Counted from the stretch's first letter, positions 40,360-50,756 are shown. The stretch: DNA of 64,000 nucleotides from Flavobacteriales bacterium (GCA_003499525.1 DNTB01000069.1:1-64000); one strand, 5' to 3'. Notes: generated by a model from the letters alone, not told the origin. Numbers and translations are program-made.

Positions 40360-42627
40360 ATGGCATTTGACATTGAAATGATTAACAGCGTTTATGCTAA
40401 CTATTCCAGAAAAGTAGACCAGGCTCGAAAAACGCTGAATAGACCACTTACGCATACTGAGAAAGTACTTTACGCCCATTTGCACGAATCTCAAGAGCTC
40501 AGGGAGTTTGAGCGAGGAAAGGACTACGTCCAGTTTGCCCCTGACAGGGTAGCGATGCAAGATGCGACAGCTCAAATGGCCTTGTTGCAATTCATGCAAT
40601 CGGGAAGAGAAAAAACAGCAGTACCGACGACGACCCACTGTGATCACCTCATCCAGGCGCGCATTGGTGCAGATAAAGATCTTCAGGAGTCCATAAACCG
40701 GAGCAATGAAGTATTTCAATTCCTTCAGTCCGTGTCAGAAAAATATGGAATTGGGTTTTGGAAACCTGGTGCAGGAATAATCCATCAGGTTGTTTTGGAA
40801 AACTATGCGTTCCCGTCAGGAATGATGATAGGAACGGATTCTCATACGGTGAATGCCGGAGGGCTGGGCATGATCGCCATCGGGGTTGGAGGAGCTGACG
40901 CAGTAGATGTAATGGCGGGTATGGCCTGGGAACTTAAATTCCCTAAACTAATCGGTGTTAAACTTACCGGAAAAATGAACGGCTGGACTTCAGCCAAAGA
41001 TGTTATTCTTAAAGTTGCCGGAATTCTTACCGTAAAAGGAGGAACAGGTAGCATCCTGGAGTACTTTGGGCCTGGGGCTGAGAGTCTTTCTGCAACTGGA
41101 AAAGGAACCATTTGTAATATGGGCGCTGAAATTGGAGCTACCACTTCTACGTTTGGATACGACGAGTCCATGAAGAGATATCTGGAAGCTACTGATAGAC
41201 CGGATGTGGCAGCGCTAACAGACAAATATGGCAGCGTACTTACCGCAGATCCCGGTGTTTACGATGAGCCTGAGAAGTATTTTGATCAAATCATTGAGAT
41301 TGATCTTAGTACACTGGAGCCTCACCTTAATGGACCGTTTACCCCGGACCTGGCCACACCTATTTCTCTGATGGCAGAAATGGCCGAGAAGAATGGATGG
41401 CCACTGGATATTGAAGTGGGTTTGATAGGCTCATGTACAAATTCGTCCTACGAGGATATTGCCCGTTCAGCATCAATAGCGAAACAGGCTGTGGATAAAA
41501 AAGTTAAGGCTAAGTCCGAATTCACTATTACACCGGGCAGTGAACAGGTACGAGCAACCATAGAAAGAGATGGCTTTATTGATTTGTTTGAAGAAATGGG
41601 CGCCAAAGTATTTGCGAATGCCTGTGGGCCTTGTATAGGCCAGTGGGCAAGGGCAGGAGCTGAAGATCAGAAGAAAAACACCATCGTTCATTCGTTCAAC
41701 CGAAACTTTGCCAAACGAGCTGACGGTAATCCAAATACCCATGCTTTTGTGGGATCTCCAGAACTGGTAACTGCAATGGCCCTGGCGGGGGATTTGAGAT
41801 TTAACCCGATTACAGATTATCTGAAAGATGAAAATGGAAATAAGGTTAAACTTGAACCACCTTTTGGAGACGAACTCCCTAAATCGGGTTTTACCGTAGA
41901 TGATCGAGGGTTTATTGCTCCATCTGATGATGGCTCCTCTATTAACATCGATATTTCTCCAGAGTCGGAAAGACTGCAATTGCTTACTCCTTTCGAACCC
42001 TGGGATGGGAAGAACATTACCGATGCAGTGCTGCTCATAAAGGCTGAAGGCAAATGCACCACAGACCACATTTCTATGGCCGGGCCCTGGTTAAGGTTCA
42101 GGGGACATCTGGATAATATTTCGAATAACACACTGACAGGTGCGGTCAATGCATTCAACCATGAAACGAACAACATCAAAAATCAATTAGATGGAGTTTA
42201 TGGTACTGTTCCGGATGTTCAACGAGCGTATAAGGCTGCCGGCCTGCCATCCGTTGTAGTTGGGGATCAGAATTATGGAGAAGGTTCTTCAAGAGAACAC
42301 GCAGCCATGCAGCCCAGACATCTGGGAGTTCGGGCCGTAATGGTTCGGTCTTTTGCCAGAATTCATGAAACCAATCTAAAGAAACAGGGTATGTTGGCAC
42401 TTACTTTTTCCAGAGAAAGTGATTATGACCTTATTCAGGAAAACGACAGATTTGATTTTGTGGATTTAGATCAGTTCTCCGAAGGTCGTCCAATAACTGT
42501 TTTGCTGAAACACGAGGACGGGACATCTCATGAAATCAAACTCAATCATACTTACAATGCAGCGCAGATTGAGTGGTTCAAAGCCGGATCAGCACTGAAT
42601 TTAATCAGAGCGCAGCAACAAGTATAG
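40360..42627 (+). CDS. acn: Aconitate hydratase
   Basis: TCA-cycle enzyme converting citrate to isocitrate, 755 aa, of the mitochondrial-like type found in Bacteroidetes. Cluster cysteines are C359 (GSCTNS), C422 and C425 (ACGPCIG). TTTHCDHL, GTDSHTVNAGG and, in the swivel domain, NYGEGSSREHAA are family marks. The open frame goes 20 codons further upstream, but the ATG at 40360 gives the family N-terminus. No citrate synthase or isocitrate dehydrogenase is nearby. Confidence 0.96.
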   Translation: MAFDIEMINSVYANYSRKVDQARKTLNRPLTHTEKVLYAHLHESQELREFERGKDYVQFAPDRVAMQDATAQMALLQFMQSGREKTAVPTTTHCDHLIQARIGADKDLQESINRSNEVFQFLQSVSEKYGIGFWKPGAGIIHQVVLENYAFPSGMMIGTDSHTVNAGGLGMIAIGVGGADAVDVMAGMAWELKFPKLIGVKLTGKMNGWTSAKDVILKVAGILTVKGGTGSILEYFGPGAESLSATGKGTICNMGAEIGATTSTFGYDESMKRYLEATDRPDVAALTDKYGSVLTADPGVYDEPEKYFDQIIEIDLSTLEPHLNGPFTPDLATPISLMAEMAEKNGWPLDIEVGLIGSCTNSSYEDIARSASIAKQAVDKKVKAKSEFTITPGSEQVRATIERDGFIDLFEEMGAKVFANACGPCIGQWARAGAEDQKKNTIVHSFNRNFAKRADGNPNTHAFVGSPELVTAMALAGDLRFNPITDYLKDENGNKVKLEPPFGDELPKSGFTVDDRGFIAPSDDGSSINIDISPESERLQLLTPFEPWDGKNITDAVLLIKAEGKCTTDHISMAGPWLRFRGHLDNISNNTLTGAVNAFNHETNNIKNQLDGVYGTVPDVQRAYKAAGLPSVVVGDQNYGEGSSREHAAMQPRHLGVRAVMVRSFARIHETNLKKQGMLALTFSRESDYDLIQENDRFDFVDLDQFSEGRPITVLLKHEDGTSHEIKLNHTYNAAQIEWFKAGSALNLIRAQQQV

Positions 42628-42695
42628 CTGGGATCCCCTGAATCGATGGGCATTACGGCATAACCTTTGTCTTTTACTTTGCCTTAATTTGTAGT

Positions 42696-43619
42696 ATGCC
42701 TGAGTTTGATCAGATCCGGATAGATTTAAAGCCTGATTTTGAGGGGGAAAATGTGGCCACAGTGTTCCAGCCCAAATCAAGACAGCGCACTGCGGTGCTT
42801 TATCTTCATGGTTTTATAGACTATTTCTTTCAGGAGCATGTAGCTGATTGGTTTGAAGATCAGGATATCTCGTTTTATGCATTGGAATTAAGGAAATACG
42901 GTCGTTCAATTCTGCCTCATCAGCATCCGAATCATGTCAGAAACATTCGCGATTACTATGAAGAAATTGATAGGACTATTGAATTGATGGTTAAGAATGG
43001 ACATAAAAACATCATCTTTTTTGGACATTCTACAGGTGGGTTGATAGCTATGAGCTATGCCAATAACGGCGAGCACAGAGCTTTGATCAATGCCTATATG
43101 CTCAACAGTCCGTTTCTGGAGCTCAATTTGCCCTTTGCTTTGCGCTATGTGGGAGTCCCCATCATTAGATTGTTCGGAAAGTACTTTCCTGAGAAAAAAA
43201 GTATTGCCAGTGTACCAAGTATTTATTTTAAGTCTATGCATGTGGACCATTGGGGCGAATGGAGCTTCAACCTTGAATGGAAACCCATCGACGGTTTTCC
43301 GGTACTGTTAGGATGGGTGAGGGCTATAGCTCTCGAACAAAAACATTTAAAGCAAAGCTCAAATGTTGAATCCCCTATTCTTCTCATGCATAGTTCACAT
43401 TCATTTCTGGCCACCAGAAAGTCCGATAGAATCTTTACCAGCGACATTGTCTTAAATGTGGAACACATGAAGAGGTACGGCAAAAGGTTGGGAAGGAATG
43501 TGGAAATTGTGGAAATTAAGAGTGCCCCTCATGATATTCTGCTCGGAAAGCCGGATGTGCGTAAAAATGCCTTTAAGAAGATGGGAAAATGGATTTCTTC
43601 ACTAGATTTAAACTCCTGA
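42696..43619 (+). CDS. Alpha/beta hydrolase (serine aminopeptidase S33/monoacylglycerol lipase-like)
   Basis: 307 aa. The nucleophile elbow GHSTGG is at 110-115 with Ser112, an oxyanion segment YLHGF at 36-40, and the catalytic His is probably His279 in SAPHDILL. Such enzymes hydrolyse lysophospholipids or monoacylglycerols; the substrate here is not known. No signal peptide. Single gene between aconitase and the OmpA-family gene. Confidence 0.88.
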   Translation: MPEFDQIRIDLKPDFEGENVATVFQPKSRQRTAVLYLHGFIDYFFQEHVADWFEDQDISFYALELRKYGRSILPHQHPNHVRNIRDYYEEIDRTIELMVKNGHKNIIFFGHSTGGLIAMSYANNGEHRALINAYMLNSPFLELNLPFALRYVGVPIIRLFGKYFPEKKSIASVPSIYFKSMHVDHWGEWSFNLEWKPIDGFPVLLGWVRAIALEQKHLKQSSNVESPILLMHSSHSFLATRKSDRIFTSDIVLNVEHMKRYGKRLGRNVEIVEIKSAPHDILLGKPDVRKNAFKKMGKWISSLDLNS

Positions 43620-43697
43620 GATTCTGAATGAATATCTATACCTTCGGGCCAGTTTTTGGGATTTCAAATTGCTTTGATAAACGATAAAACTCTAATT

Positions 43698-44828
43698 ATG
43701 AAGATTCTATTAACAATATTCCTGTTTGCCTTTGGGACCGCGCTCATGGCACAATCGAATTTAGTGCCTAATTCAGGTTTCGATTATCCATTGAAGAGGA
43801 AAGTGGATGTCAGCATATTCTCATTACGAGATTGGGAATCACCTGATGACGAAAACCCGGCTGATGTTTATTCTACAGAGCTCAAAAAAGAACATGGATT
43901 GCCAGAGAATCAGTATGGTTTTGTAACCCCTCTATCCTCACCCAATGTTGCGGGAGTTCGCATGTACTCCTACCGTGATGCCTTGCCCAGAACTTATTTG
44001 CAGGTAAAATTGTCATCTGCTCTCACCGCCGGCAACAAATATTGTGTTCGGTTTAATGTCATGTTGGCCAAGCTCTCGAAATACGGTATCAACAATATTG
44101 GAATGTACGTCAGCGAAACAAAACCGCGGAAAAATGACCTGGAAGCCAATACCATTAAACCGCAGGTCATGGACGGCAGGAACCAGATCTTTGCCGATCA
44201 ATTTGAGTGGGATGAAATTTGTGGTATTTATGAGGCACAGGGAAACGAAAGGTACGTCACTATTGGCTGTTTTGCTCCCACTTCCGACTTCAAAAAAGAT
44301 CAGGACTATAAACAACTTCGACGCCCGAGAGGCTATTCTCAGCTTCAGTTAAGAGATGCTTACTACTATATCGATGACATATCCTTTATTAATGTGGAAG
44401 AATTGGGAGCATGTAATTGTGGTGATGAAGAGGAGCAGGATATGAAAATAGTTTATCATTCCAACACCAGTGAAGGAATGGAAAAAACCCCTGCTGAAGA
44501 GCTTTCTCTAATCAATATTTATTTCGATTCCGATAAAAAGTTGCCGTCATCAGCCGCGGGGGTGAATGATGCGATTAAAATATTGGAGACCAACCCTGAC
44601 ATTAAGGTCAGGATTGTTGGCCATATGGATGCCAAAGAAGATATGGCGAATATGAACGATCTTGGAATGGAGCGCGCCAACAGCATAAGAGATTATCTTG
44701 TAAAGAGGGGTATTTCGGCGGACCGACTCTCGGTTGAAAGTATGAGAAGCAATGCTCCTGCGGACGATAGCGGGACAGTTGACAGTTTGGCGCGAAATCG
44801 CCGGGTTGAATTTAAGGTGACTGAATAG
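43698..44828 (+). CDS. OmpA-family outer-membrane protein
   Basis: 376 aa with a signal peptide (ending ALMAQ). The first 240 residues form a beta-rich domain like carbohydrate-binding/galactose-binding folds, followed by an acidic linker and a C-terminal OmpA peptidoglycan-binding domain (IYFDSDKKLPSSA, VGHMDAKED, LARNRRVEFKV). It probably anchors the outer membrane to the wall. The ATG at 43698 exposes the signal peptide; the longer frame from 43656 does not. Confidence 0.87.
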   Translation: MKILLTIFLFAFGTALMAQSNLVPNSGFDYPLKRKVDVSIFSLRDWESPDDENPADVYSTELKKEHGLPENQYGFVTPLSSPNVAGVRMYSYRDALPRTYLQVKLSSALTAGNKYCVRFNVMLAKLSKYGINNIGMYVSETKPRKNDLEANTIKPQVMDGRNQIFADQFEWDEICGIYEAQGNERYVTIGCFAPTSDFKKDQDYKQLRRPRGYSQLQLRDAYYYIDDISFINVEELGACNCGDEEEQDMKIVYHSNTSEGMEKTPAEELSLINIYFDSDKKLPSSAAGVNDAIKILETNPDIKVRIVGHMDAKEDMANMNDLGMERANSIRDYLVKRGISADRLSVESMRSNAPADDSGTVDSLARNRRVEFKVTE

Positions 44829-44838
44829 AACAAATAAA

Positions 44839-46155
44839 ATGGAGCTTGCCCGACCGGCCAGAAAAAAAGCCATCAGGGCCTGGGTATTTTACGACTGGGC
44901 AAACTCAGTATACTCACTCGTCATTTCAACGGCCATTTTTCCAATTTACTATAGTAACATCACTACGGTAGATGGGAATGATAAGGTAGAATTCTTAGGT
45001 GGTACCTTTTCCAACACTGCGCTGTACTCGTACGTGCTGTCCTTATCATTTTTGATCGTGGTCGTCATCTCACCTTTGCTCTCCGGAATAGCTGATTATT
45101 CGTCTCGCAAAAAGTCATTTCTGAGGCGCTTTTGCTACCTGGGCGGGACCAGTGTTGCGCTACTCTTCTTTTTTCGTGATGTGGATACGCTTTGGATAGG
45201 TCTGCTAGGCACCATGTTCGCGAGCGTTGGATTCTGGGGTAGCCATGTTTTCTACAACGCATATCTGCCGGAAATAGCACCAAAAAGACTGCAGGATCAC
45301 TTAAGTGCAAGAGGTTTTGCCATGGGATATTTTGGCAGTTCAATACTGATGATTCTATTGTTAGTCATCATCCAAATGCCGGAGGTTTTTGGCTTTGCAG
45401 ATGCTGGTATTGCTACTCGATTTAGCTTTTTGATCGTTGCAGTTTGGTGGGTTGGATTTGCTCAGATTACGTTTAAAGGCTTACCGGATCCCGTTGAGCA
45501 TAAATCCATTCACTGGAGGACTGTCGGGAAAGGGTATAAGCAACTAAAAACGGTTTGGGATTCGTTGCAGGGGATGAAGAATACCAAAAGATTTCTGGTG
45601 GGATTTTTCCTTTTAAGTATTGGCGTTCAAACAGTTATTTTATTGGCTGCTCCATTTGGGACAAAAGAATTAGGCCTCGGTGCGACAGAAATGATCATTA
45701 CTATTTTAGTTATTCAATTCGTTGCTATTGGTGGGTCATTATTGTTTTCAAAGCTGTCAGAAAGATTTGGAAACATCACCGCTTTGCTTCTTTCGTTGGT
45801 CATTTGGGTATTCATTACATTCTCTGCCTGGACCATGGAAGGTGGAGATGACTTTGTCAACTATAAATTTTATGCGCTGGGGGCATGTGTGGGGTTAGTA
45901 CTTGGCGGTGTGCAAGCTCTATCCCGGTCGACATACTCTAAAATGCTTCCCAAGGAAGGAGAACATACCACTTACTTCAGTTTTTATGATATCACAGAAA
46001 AGCTGGCCATTGTTATAGGCACGTTCACATTCGGGTTCGTCGAGGAGATATCTGGTAGCATGAACAATTCTGCATTAGTGCTGTCTATCTTCTTTTTCAT
46101 GGCCATTGCTGTATTGATGCGAGTACGAATGAATGTCGTAAAGGACGAAAACTAA
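44839..46155 (+). CDS. UMF1/Atg22-like MFS transporter
   Basis: 438 aa inner-membrane protein with about twelve membrane segments. The N-terminus with AWVFYDWANSVYSLVI is the mark of the UMF1 family (Atg22-like), whose yeast member exports amino acids from the vacuole; bacterial substrates are unknown. It is 11 bases after the OmpA-family gene and five bases before lhgO, so the three may be cotranscribed. Confidence 0.9.
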   Translation: MELARPARKKAIRAWVFYDWANSVYSLVISTAIFPIYYSNITTVDGNDKVEFLGGTFSNTALYSYVLSLSFLIVVVISPLLSGIADYSSRKKSFLRRFCYLGGTSVALLFFFRDVDTLWIGLLGTMFASVGFWGSHVFYNAYLPEIAPKRLQDHLSARGFAMGYFGSSILMILLLVIIQMPEVFGFADAGIATRFSFLIVAVWWVGFAQITFKGLPDPVEHKSIHWRTVGKGYKQLKTVWDSLQGMKNTKRFLVGFFLLSIGVQTVILLAAPFGTKELGLGATEMIITILVIQFVAIGGSLLFSKLSERFGNITALLLSLVIWVFITFSAWTMEGGDDFVNYKFYALGACVGLVLGGVQALSRSTYSKMLPKEGEHTTYFSFYDITEKLAIVIGTFTFGFVEEISGSMNNSALVLSIFFFMAIAVLMRVRMNVVKDEN

Positions 46156-46160
46156 TAAAA

Positions 46161-47384
46161 ATGGTAGATTATGATATTGCCATTATCGGTGGAGGAATAG
46201 TAGGGTGCGCAGTAGCTTATAAGATACAAAAGCATCATCCGAATCTCAAATTAATTATTGTTGAAAAGGAAAATGAACTTGCAGCTCATCAGACCGGTCA
46301 TAATTCCGGAGTGCTCCATTCCGGCCTTTACTATGCACCCGGAAGTCAAAAGGCCACAAATTGCGTAAACGGTAGAGAAGAACTCGTTGCTTTTGCCAGA
46401 GAATATGGCATACCGCATGAGGTTTGCGGAAAAGTAGTAGCGGCGGCGACTCAAGAAGAGGTTCCTTATTTGGATAAAGTAAAGAAAACTGGGGAGGCAA
46501 ACGGTTTGGATGGCCTGCGTCCTTTAAGTGCTGAACAGGTAAAAGAAATTGAACCCTACTGTGAGTCTAAAGGAGGTTTGTTTGTCCCTCAGACAGGTAT
46601 AATAGATTATCCCGCAGCAACGAGGAAAATGGCAGAGCTGATGGCCGAAATACAACCTGCCAGCAAGGTTGTTTTGGGAGAAACTGCCGAAAAGTTTATC
46701 GAGGATGGGTCGGAGAATATTCTAAGAACCTCTAAGACTGAGTATCGTGTCCGCAAGTTTATCTTCTGTGCAGGGCTTCAGGCGGATAGAGTTGCACGGC
46801 GCGATGGGGTGAATTTGCCTGAAAGAGTAGTCGGATTCAGAGGGGACTACTACGAATTATCAGATAGGGGAAAACATAAGGTTCGAAACCTGATTTATCC
46901 GGTCCCGAATCCCGATTTTCCATTCCTCGGAGTGCATTTCACCAGAATGACCGATGGTGAGATAGAGTGTGGGCCCAATGCAGTTTTTACCTTCAAACGC
47001 GAGGGCTACGGCAAAACTGATTTCAGCTGGAAGGACTCTATTGAGGCCGGGCTCTATTCAGGTACCTGGAGACTGTTTCTAAAGAATTGGAGATTTGGCA
47101 TTGATGAGCAGCTTCGGGCGTTTTCTAAGAAGAGATTTTTGAAGACCTTACAAAGACTAATTCCAAGCATGGAGATGGAGGACCTAAAACCAGGCAGATC
47201 AGGTGTTAGGGCTCTTTTGCTCCGTACTGATGGAGATACTAAAGATGATTTCAGAATTGTTTACAACAAGCATGCGATCCATGTATTAAATGCACCATCT
47301 CCTGCTGCAACAGCAGCTTTGGCCATTGGCGATGACATTAGAGTTATGGCTGAAAAAAGCTTTGATTTTATGTCTGAGAAGTAA
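46161..47384 (+). CDS. lhgO: L-2-hydroxyglutarate dehydrogenase/oxidase
   Basis: FAD enzyme, 407 aa, that oxidises the stray metabolite L-2-hydroxyglutarate to 2-oxoglutarate. The FAD-binding GGGIVG is near the N-terminus; HQTGHNSGVLHSGLYYAPGS and the C-terminal FRIVYNKHAIHVLNAPSPAATA are typical of LhgO/L2HGDH. Membrane association is usual. Convergent with the unknown gene at 47387, two bases apart. Confidence 0.93.
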   Translation: MVDYDIAIIGGGIVGCAVAYKIQKHHPNLKLIIVEKENELAAHQTGHNSGVLHSGLYYAPGSQKATNCVNGREELVAFAREYGIPHEVCGKVVAAATQEEVPYLDKVKKTGEANGLDGLRPLSAEQVKEIEPYCESKGGLFVPQTGIIDYPAATRKMAELMAEIQPASKVVLGETAEKFIEDGSENILRTSKTEYRVRKFIFCAGLQADRVARRDGVNLPERVVGFRGDYYELSDRGKHKVRNLIYPVPNPDFPFLGVHFTRMTDGEIECGPNAVFTFKREGYGKTDFSWKDSIEAGLYSGTWRLFLKNWRFGIDEQLRAFSKKRFLKTLQRLIPSMEMEDLKPGRSGVRALLLRTDGDTKDDFRIVYNKHAIHVLNAPSPAATAALAIGDDIRVMAEKSFDFMSEK

Positions 47385-47386
47385 GG

Positions 47387-47929
47387 CTACTCAACAATAC
47401 GGTATTTCTGAATGAACTCTTCCCAATCAAATAGAAAAGACTCCATAATTTCATCTAACCTCTTAATAAACAAAGGGTTAGGAGATTTCATTTTTTTGAA
47501 GTAGTCGTCTTGATATCGGTTTAGTTGATAGACATAAAAGAATGCCTTGGACATGGCATAAAGTGTGTTTTTTGAGGGGTGGTTTACCTTACTCATAAAC
47601 TGCTGCATCTTTCGAACTTCATCCTTGAATTCATCAATCGGCAACTCTAACTGTATGCTGAACTGGCGCATCGCGTGATTCAGCAGGCGAATATCCTGAT
47701 AGTCATTAAAGAACCTTGGAATGAACTTTAAATTTCCTGCAATGACGATCCAAAGAAAACCATCCACATTAGTTCGATCCATCTCGGGTTTTAGAATGAA
47801 TTCGGGTTCAGCTTCAACGATATCTACCACGCTTCCAAACCCTTCATCGACAATTTTGAAGGTAGAGTACACGAAAAACTCCGCCAGTTTTTCTTCACTG
47901 ATTTTCTTTTTAAATAGGATGTCAAGCAT
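47387..47929 (-). CDS. Conserved-looking cytoplasmic protein of unknown function
   Basis: 180 aa, mostly helical, no signal peptide or membrane segment. I do not recognise the family. The last 90 residues are rich in aromatic and charged residues and may form a helical bundle. It has its own TAnnTTTG box 22 bases upstream and is divergent from the Ppx/GppA gene. Confidence 0.65.
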   Translation of the reverse strand: MLDILFKKKISEEKLAEFFVYSTFKIVDEGFGSVVDIVEAEPEFILKPEMDRTNVDGFLWIVIAGNLKFIPRFFNDYQDIRLLNHAMRQFSIQLELPIDEFKDEVRKMQQFMSKVNHPSKNTLYAMSKAFFYVYQLNRYQDDYFKKMKSPNPLFIKRLDEIMESFLFDWEEFIQKYRIVE

Positions 47930-47951
47930 ACAGTACTTTCGTCATTATTGG

Positions 47952-47959
47952 CAAACTTA
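47952..47959 (-). promoter_or_regulatory. -7 box of the gene at 47387
   Basis: Minus-strand TAAGTTTG, exact TAnnTTTG, 22 bases before the ATG at 47929. Confidence 0.5.
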
Positions 47960-48095
47960 TGGACGGATTTACTTTGTTTTCAACATATTACGAGCTTTTG
48001 TCAACACAGTTATTAACGTAATGTTGATATAAAATTAGGCTTCCTTTGATGCCGTACTGTTCTGTTTTCAACCTTTGAAATCACAATATTTAATT

Positions 48096-49013
48096 ATGAG
48101 AATAAGAAAATATGGGGCGATTGATATTGGATCCAATGCGATGCGTTTGCTTATATCCAACGTCATAGAACACGACACTGAAATCAATTTCAATAAAGTA
48201 TCTCTGGTTCGCCTGCCGGTTCGTCTTGGACAGGAGGCATTTACAAGTCGTTCTATTTCGAGAGAAACACTGGAAAGGCTCATAGACGGGATGCAGGCCT
48301 TCAAGTATGTTCTAAAAGTGCACGGAATAGACGATTACAAGGCATTTGCTACATCGGCAATGAGGGAATTGATTGACAGTACTGAAGTCATTTCGGGAAT
48401 ATTGGCCAGAACAGGCATTGAGATTGAGATTATTAATGGCCAACGCGAAGCCGACCTAATATTCAAAGCCCACTTGAAAAACACGCTTGATGAATGCGTG
48501 AACTATATTTATGTAGACGTTGGAGGAGGTAGTGTAGAGATTTCAATATTTTCAAAAGGCAAGGTGGCTAGCAGACAGTCTTTTAAAGTGGGAACGATTA
48601 GGCTATTGAACGACATGGTTACCCGAAAAAAATGGAACGAAATGAAAGATTGGGTCAAAGAAAAAACCAGAAAGCTGGAACATGTTGAGATGATAGGCTC
48701 TGGTGGTAACATAAATAAAGTGTATAAATTATTGGGTAAGGTTCGCCCTCAACCTGTGCTTTATAATGAGATGCGCACCATTAAGAAACAAATAAAGGAG
48801 ATGTCTTTTGATGAACGAATTCAGAAATTCAGACTGAACAGTGATAGAGCTGATGTGATAAACCCCGCATTGGACATTTATTCTTCGATAATGAAGTGGT
48901 CAGACAGCAGTATTCTTCATGTACCGCAGCTGGGCCTGGCGGACGGAATCATCAATATGATGTATGAAAAGGATATTAGTCGCGAAAAGAAGGAGTCAGT
49001 ATCAGTTGGTTAA
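48096..49013 (+). CDS. Ppx/GppA family phosphatase
   Basis: 305 aa member of the exopolyphosphatase/guanosine pentaphosphatase family (ASKHA fold). GAIDIGSNAMRLLI, ATSAMRE and VDVGGGSVEIS are the conserved phosphate-binding segments, and IGSGGNINKV follows. It is the short form without the extra C-terminal domains, so the substrate (polyphosphate or pppGpp) is not settled. The ATG at 48096 gives the usual N-terminus. Overlaps the convergent lipoprotein gene by 12 bases. Confidence 0.9.
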   Translation: MRIRKYGAIDIGSNAMRLLISNVIEHDTEINFNKVSLVRLPVRLGQEAFTSRSISRETLERLIDGMQAFKYVLKVHGIDDYKAFATSAMRELIDSTEVISGILARTGIEIEIINGQREADLIFKAHLKNTLDECVNYIYVDVGGGSVEISIFSKGKVASRQSFKVGTIRLLNDMVTRKKWNEMKDWVKEKTRKLEHVEMIGSGGNINKVYKLLGKVRPQPVLYNEMRTIKKQIKEMSFDERIQKFRLNSDRADVINPALDIYSSIMKWSDSSILHVPQLGLADGIINMMYEKDISREKKESVSVG

Positions 49014-49391
49014 CCTTAACATTCCCTCAAATATTTCACCGTTTTTTACTGCTTTAAAGGTGTAATAACCCCTGGAAGCTGAAGTAATCTCAGTATAAAG
49101 CGTGTCGCCGATATTGAAATCGAGATCTTCAGGCCGGTCCGTGCCTAACAAGCTGAGCTGATAGTTGCAATCATCTTCCCAAACGATGCTGAAGGTATCG
49201 CTATAGGTGATGTCATCATATCCCCCATATTCAACCTGAATATCTTTGGAACGTATCACCCGGATAGTTGAGTTGCCTTCATAATAGAATGAACCCGTTT
49301 TAAATCTTCTGCAATCCTCCTCATTAACTCCAGAATCACAAGAAGATAAAAACAGCCCCGAAAGAAAGATGACTATAATAAACCGCATCAC
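49002..49391 (-). CDS. Small lipoprotein of unknown function
   Basis: 129 aa. A lipoprotein signal ends in LSSC (Cys at about 18); the rest is a small beta-rich domain with two further cysteines that may pair (DCRRF and DCNYQ). Its start overlaps the purB stop by four bases (ATGA), so it is cotranscribed with purB. No family recognised. Confidence 0.72.
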   Translation of the reverse strand: MMRFIIVIFLSGLFLSSCDSGVNEEDCRRFKTGSFYYEGNSTIRVIRSKDIQVEYGGYDDITYSDTFSIVWEDDCNYQLSLLGTDRPEDLDFNIGDTLYTEITSASRGYYTFKAVKNGEIFEGMLRLTN

Positions 49392-50731
49392 TTACCCACG
49401 TAGTTAAACGGCGTAATCTGATAAAGTTCATCTTTGATGGAATCAGAGACCTCCAAAGCATTGATGAATTGCCTGAATGAGTCTTCATCTATTTTTTCGT
49501 GTTTTCGAGTAAGATCAAGCAGTCTTTCATAAGGGTTTTCAACTCCTTCTCTTCTTAGTATATTCTGTATGCCTTCAGCTACAACCATCCAATTTTCTTT
49601 CAGGTCTCTGTCCAGCGCTGCTTTATGGAGAGCCACTTTGTTTGCGCCTTTCAGGAGAGACTTTAGAGCGATGAGCATGTGGCCGTATGGCACCCCGATG
49701 TTTCTGAGCACTGTCGAGTCTGTCAGGTCTCTTTGCAATCTTGAAATGGGGAGTTTCGCAGAAAAATGCTTGAATAACGCATTGGCAATACCAAGGTTAC
49801 CCTCAGCATTTTCAAAATCAATCGGGTTCACTTTATGAGGCATAGCCGATGATCCTATTTCGCCTTCTTTAATTTCTTGTTTGAAATAATCCATAGAGAT
49901 ATACTGCCACATATCTCTGGAATAATCGATTAAGATGGTGTTGATACGGCAGAGATTATCAAACAAGGCAGCCATGTGATCGTAGTGCTCAATTTGAGTT
50001 GTAGGATACGAGCGGTGCATTCCTAAATGAATCGTGTAAAAATCAGAAGCAAAATTGTGCCAGTCTATTTCAGGATATGCTGCAAAATGGGCATTAAAAT
50101 TTCCTGTAGCTCCTCCAAATTTTCCGGCCCAGACTGCATCACTCAGTGCGGCAACTTGTCTTTTTAGTCGTTCATGAAATACTCGAATTTCTTTTCCGAG
50201 ACTGGTAGGAGAAGCCGGTTGACCATGTGTGCGTGCCAGCATGGTAATGTCGTCCCACTCGACTGCTTGGTTTTTAAGTAAATCCATAAAATCCTTCAAA
50301 CATGGAACGAGTATATCGAGCGTAGCTTCTTTGAGTAAAAGAGGTATAGCTGAGTTATTGATATCCTGAGACGTGAGACCGAAATGGACAAACTCTTTCC
50401 ATTTAGAGAGCCCCATTTCTGTCATTTTTTCTTTGATGAAGTACTCCACAGCCTTCACATCATGATTGGTAGTGCGCTCAAAGTGTTTGATTTGTTCAGC
50501 ATCCTCCAGACTAAAATCAGCATAAAGGTTTCTAAGTTCGCTGAAATTCGAGATGTCGAAATCGACCAGTTGTGGCAAGGGAAGTTCGCAAAGCGCAATG
50601 AAGTACTCGACTTCAATTTGAATTCTGTATTTGAAAAGGGCCCATTCACTGAAATATGGAATGAGCTCCAGAGTTTTATCGCGGTACCGTCCGTCGACCG
50701 GAGCAATGGAGGAAAGACCTTCTTGGATCAT
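49388..50731 (-). CDS. purB: Adenylosuccinate lyase
   Basis: Catalyses two fumarate-releasing steps of purine synthesis. 447 aa. SSAMPHKVNPIDFENAEGN is the fumarase/ASL signature with the catalytic Ser loop; TSQDINN and ARTHGQPASPTS are also seen. The N-terminus IAPVDGRYRDKT is typical of the longer proteobacterial-like form. A TAnnTTTG box lies 17 bases upstream. First gene of a two-gene unit with the lipoprotein; divergent from the sigma factor. Confidence 0.96.
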   Translation of the reverse strand: MIQEGLSSIAPVDGRYRDKTLELIPYFSEWALFKYRIQIEVEYFIALCELPLPQLVDFDISNFSELRNLYADFSLEDAEQIKHFERTTNHDVKAVEYFIKEKMTEMGLSKWKEFVHFGLTSQDINNSAIPLLLKEATLDILVPCLKDFMDLLKNQAVEWDDITMLARTHGQPASPTSLGKEIRVFHERLKRQVAALSDAVWAGKFGGATGNFNAHFAAYPEIDWHNFASDFYTIHLGMHRSYPTTQIEHYDHMAALFDNLCRINTILIDYSRDMWQYISMDYFKQEIKEGEIGSSAMPHKVNPIDFENAEGNLGIANALFKHFSAKLPISRLQRDLTDSTVLRNIGVPYGHMLIALKSLLKGANKVALHKAALDRDLKENWMVVAEGIQNILRREGVENPYERLLDLTRKHEKIDEDSFRQFINALEVSDSIKDELYQITPFNYVGK

Positions 50732-50748
50732 ATTGGCTCATTAAAAAC

Positions 50749-50756
50749 CAAAAGTA
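50749..50756 (-). promoter_or_regulatory. -7 box of purB
   Basis: Minus-strand TACTTTTG, exact TAnnTTTG, 17 bases before the purB ATG. Confidence 0.55.

Noticed and set aside
41473..42069. 198-codon open frame antisense to aconitase
   Set aside because: Fully inside the certain aconitase gene, with composition of a shadow frame and no recognisable domain.
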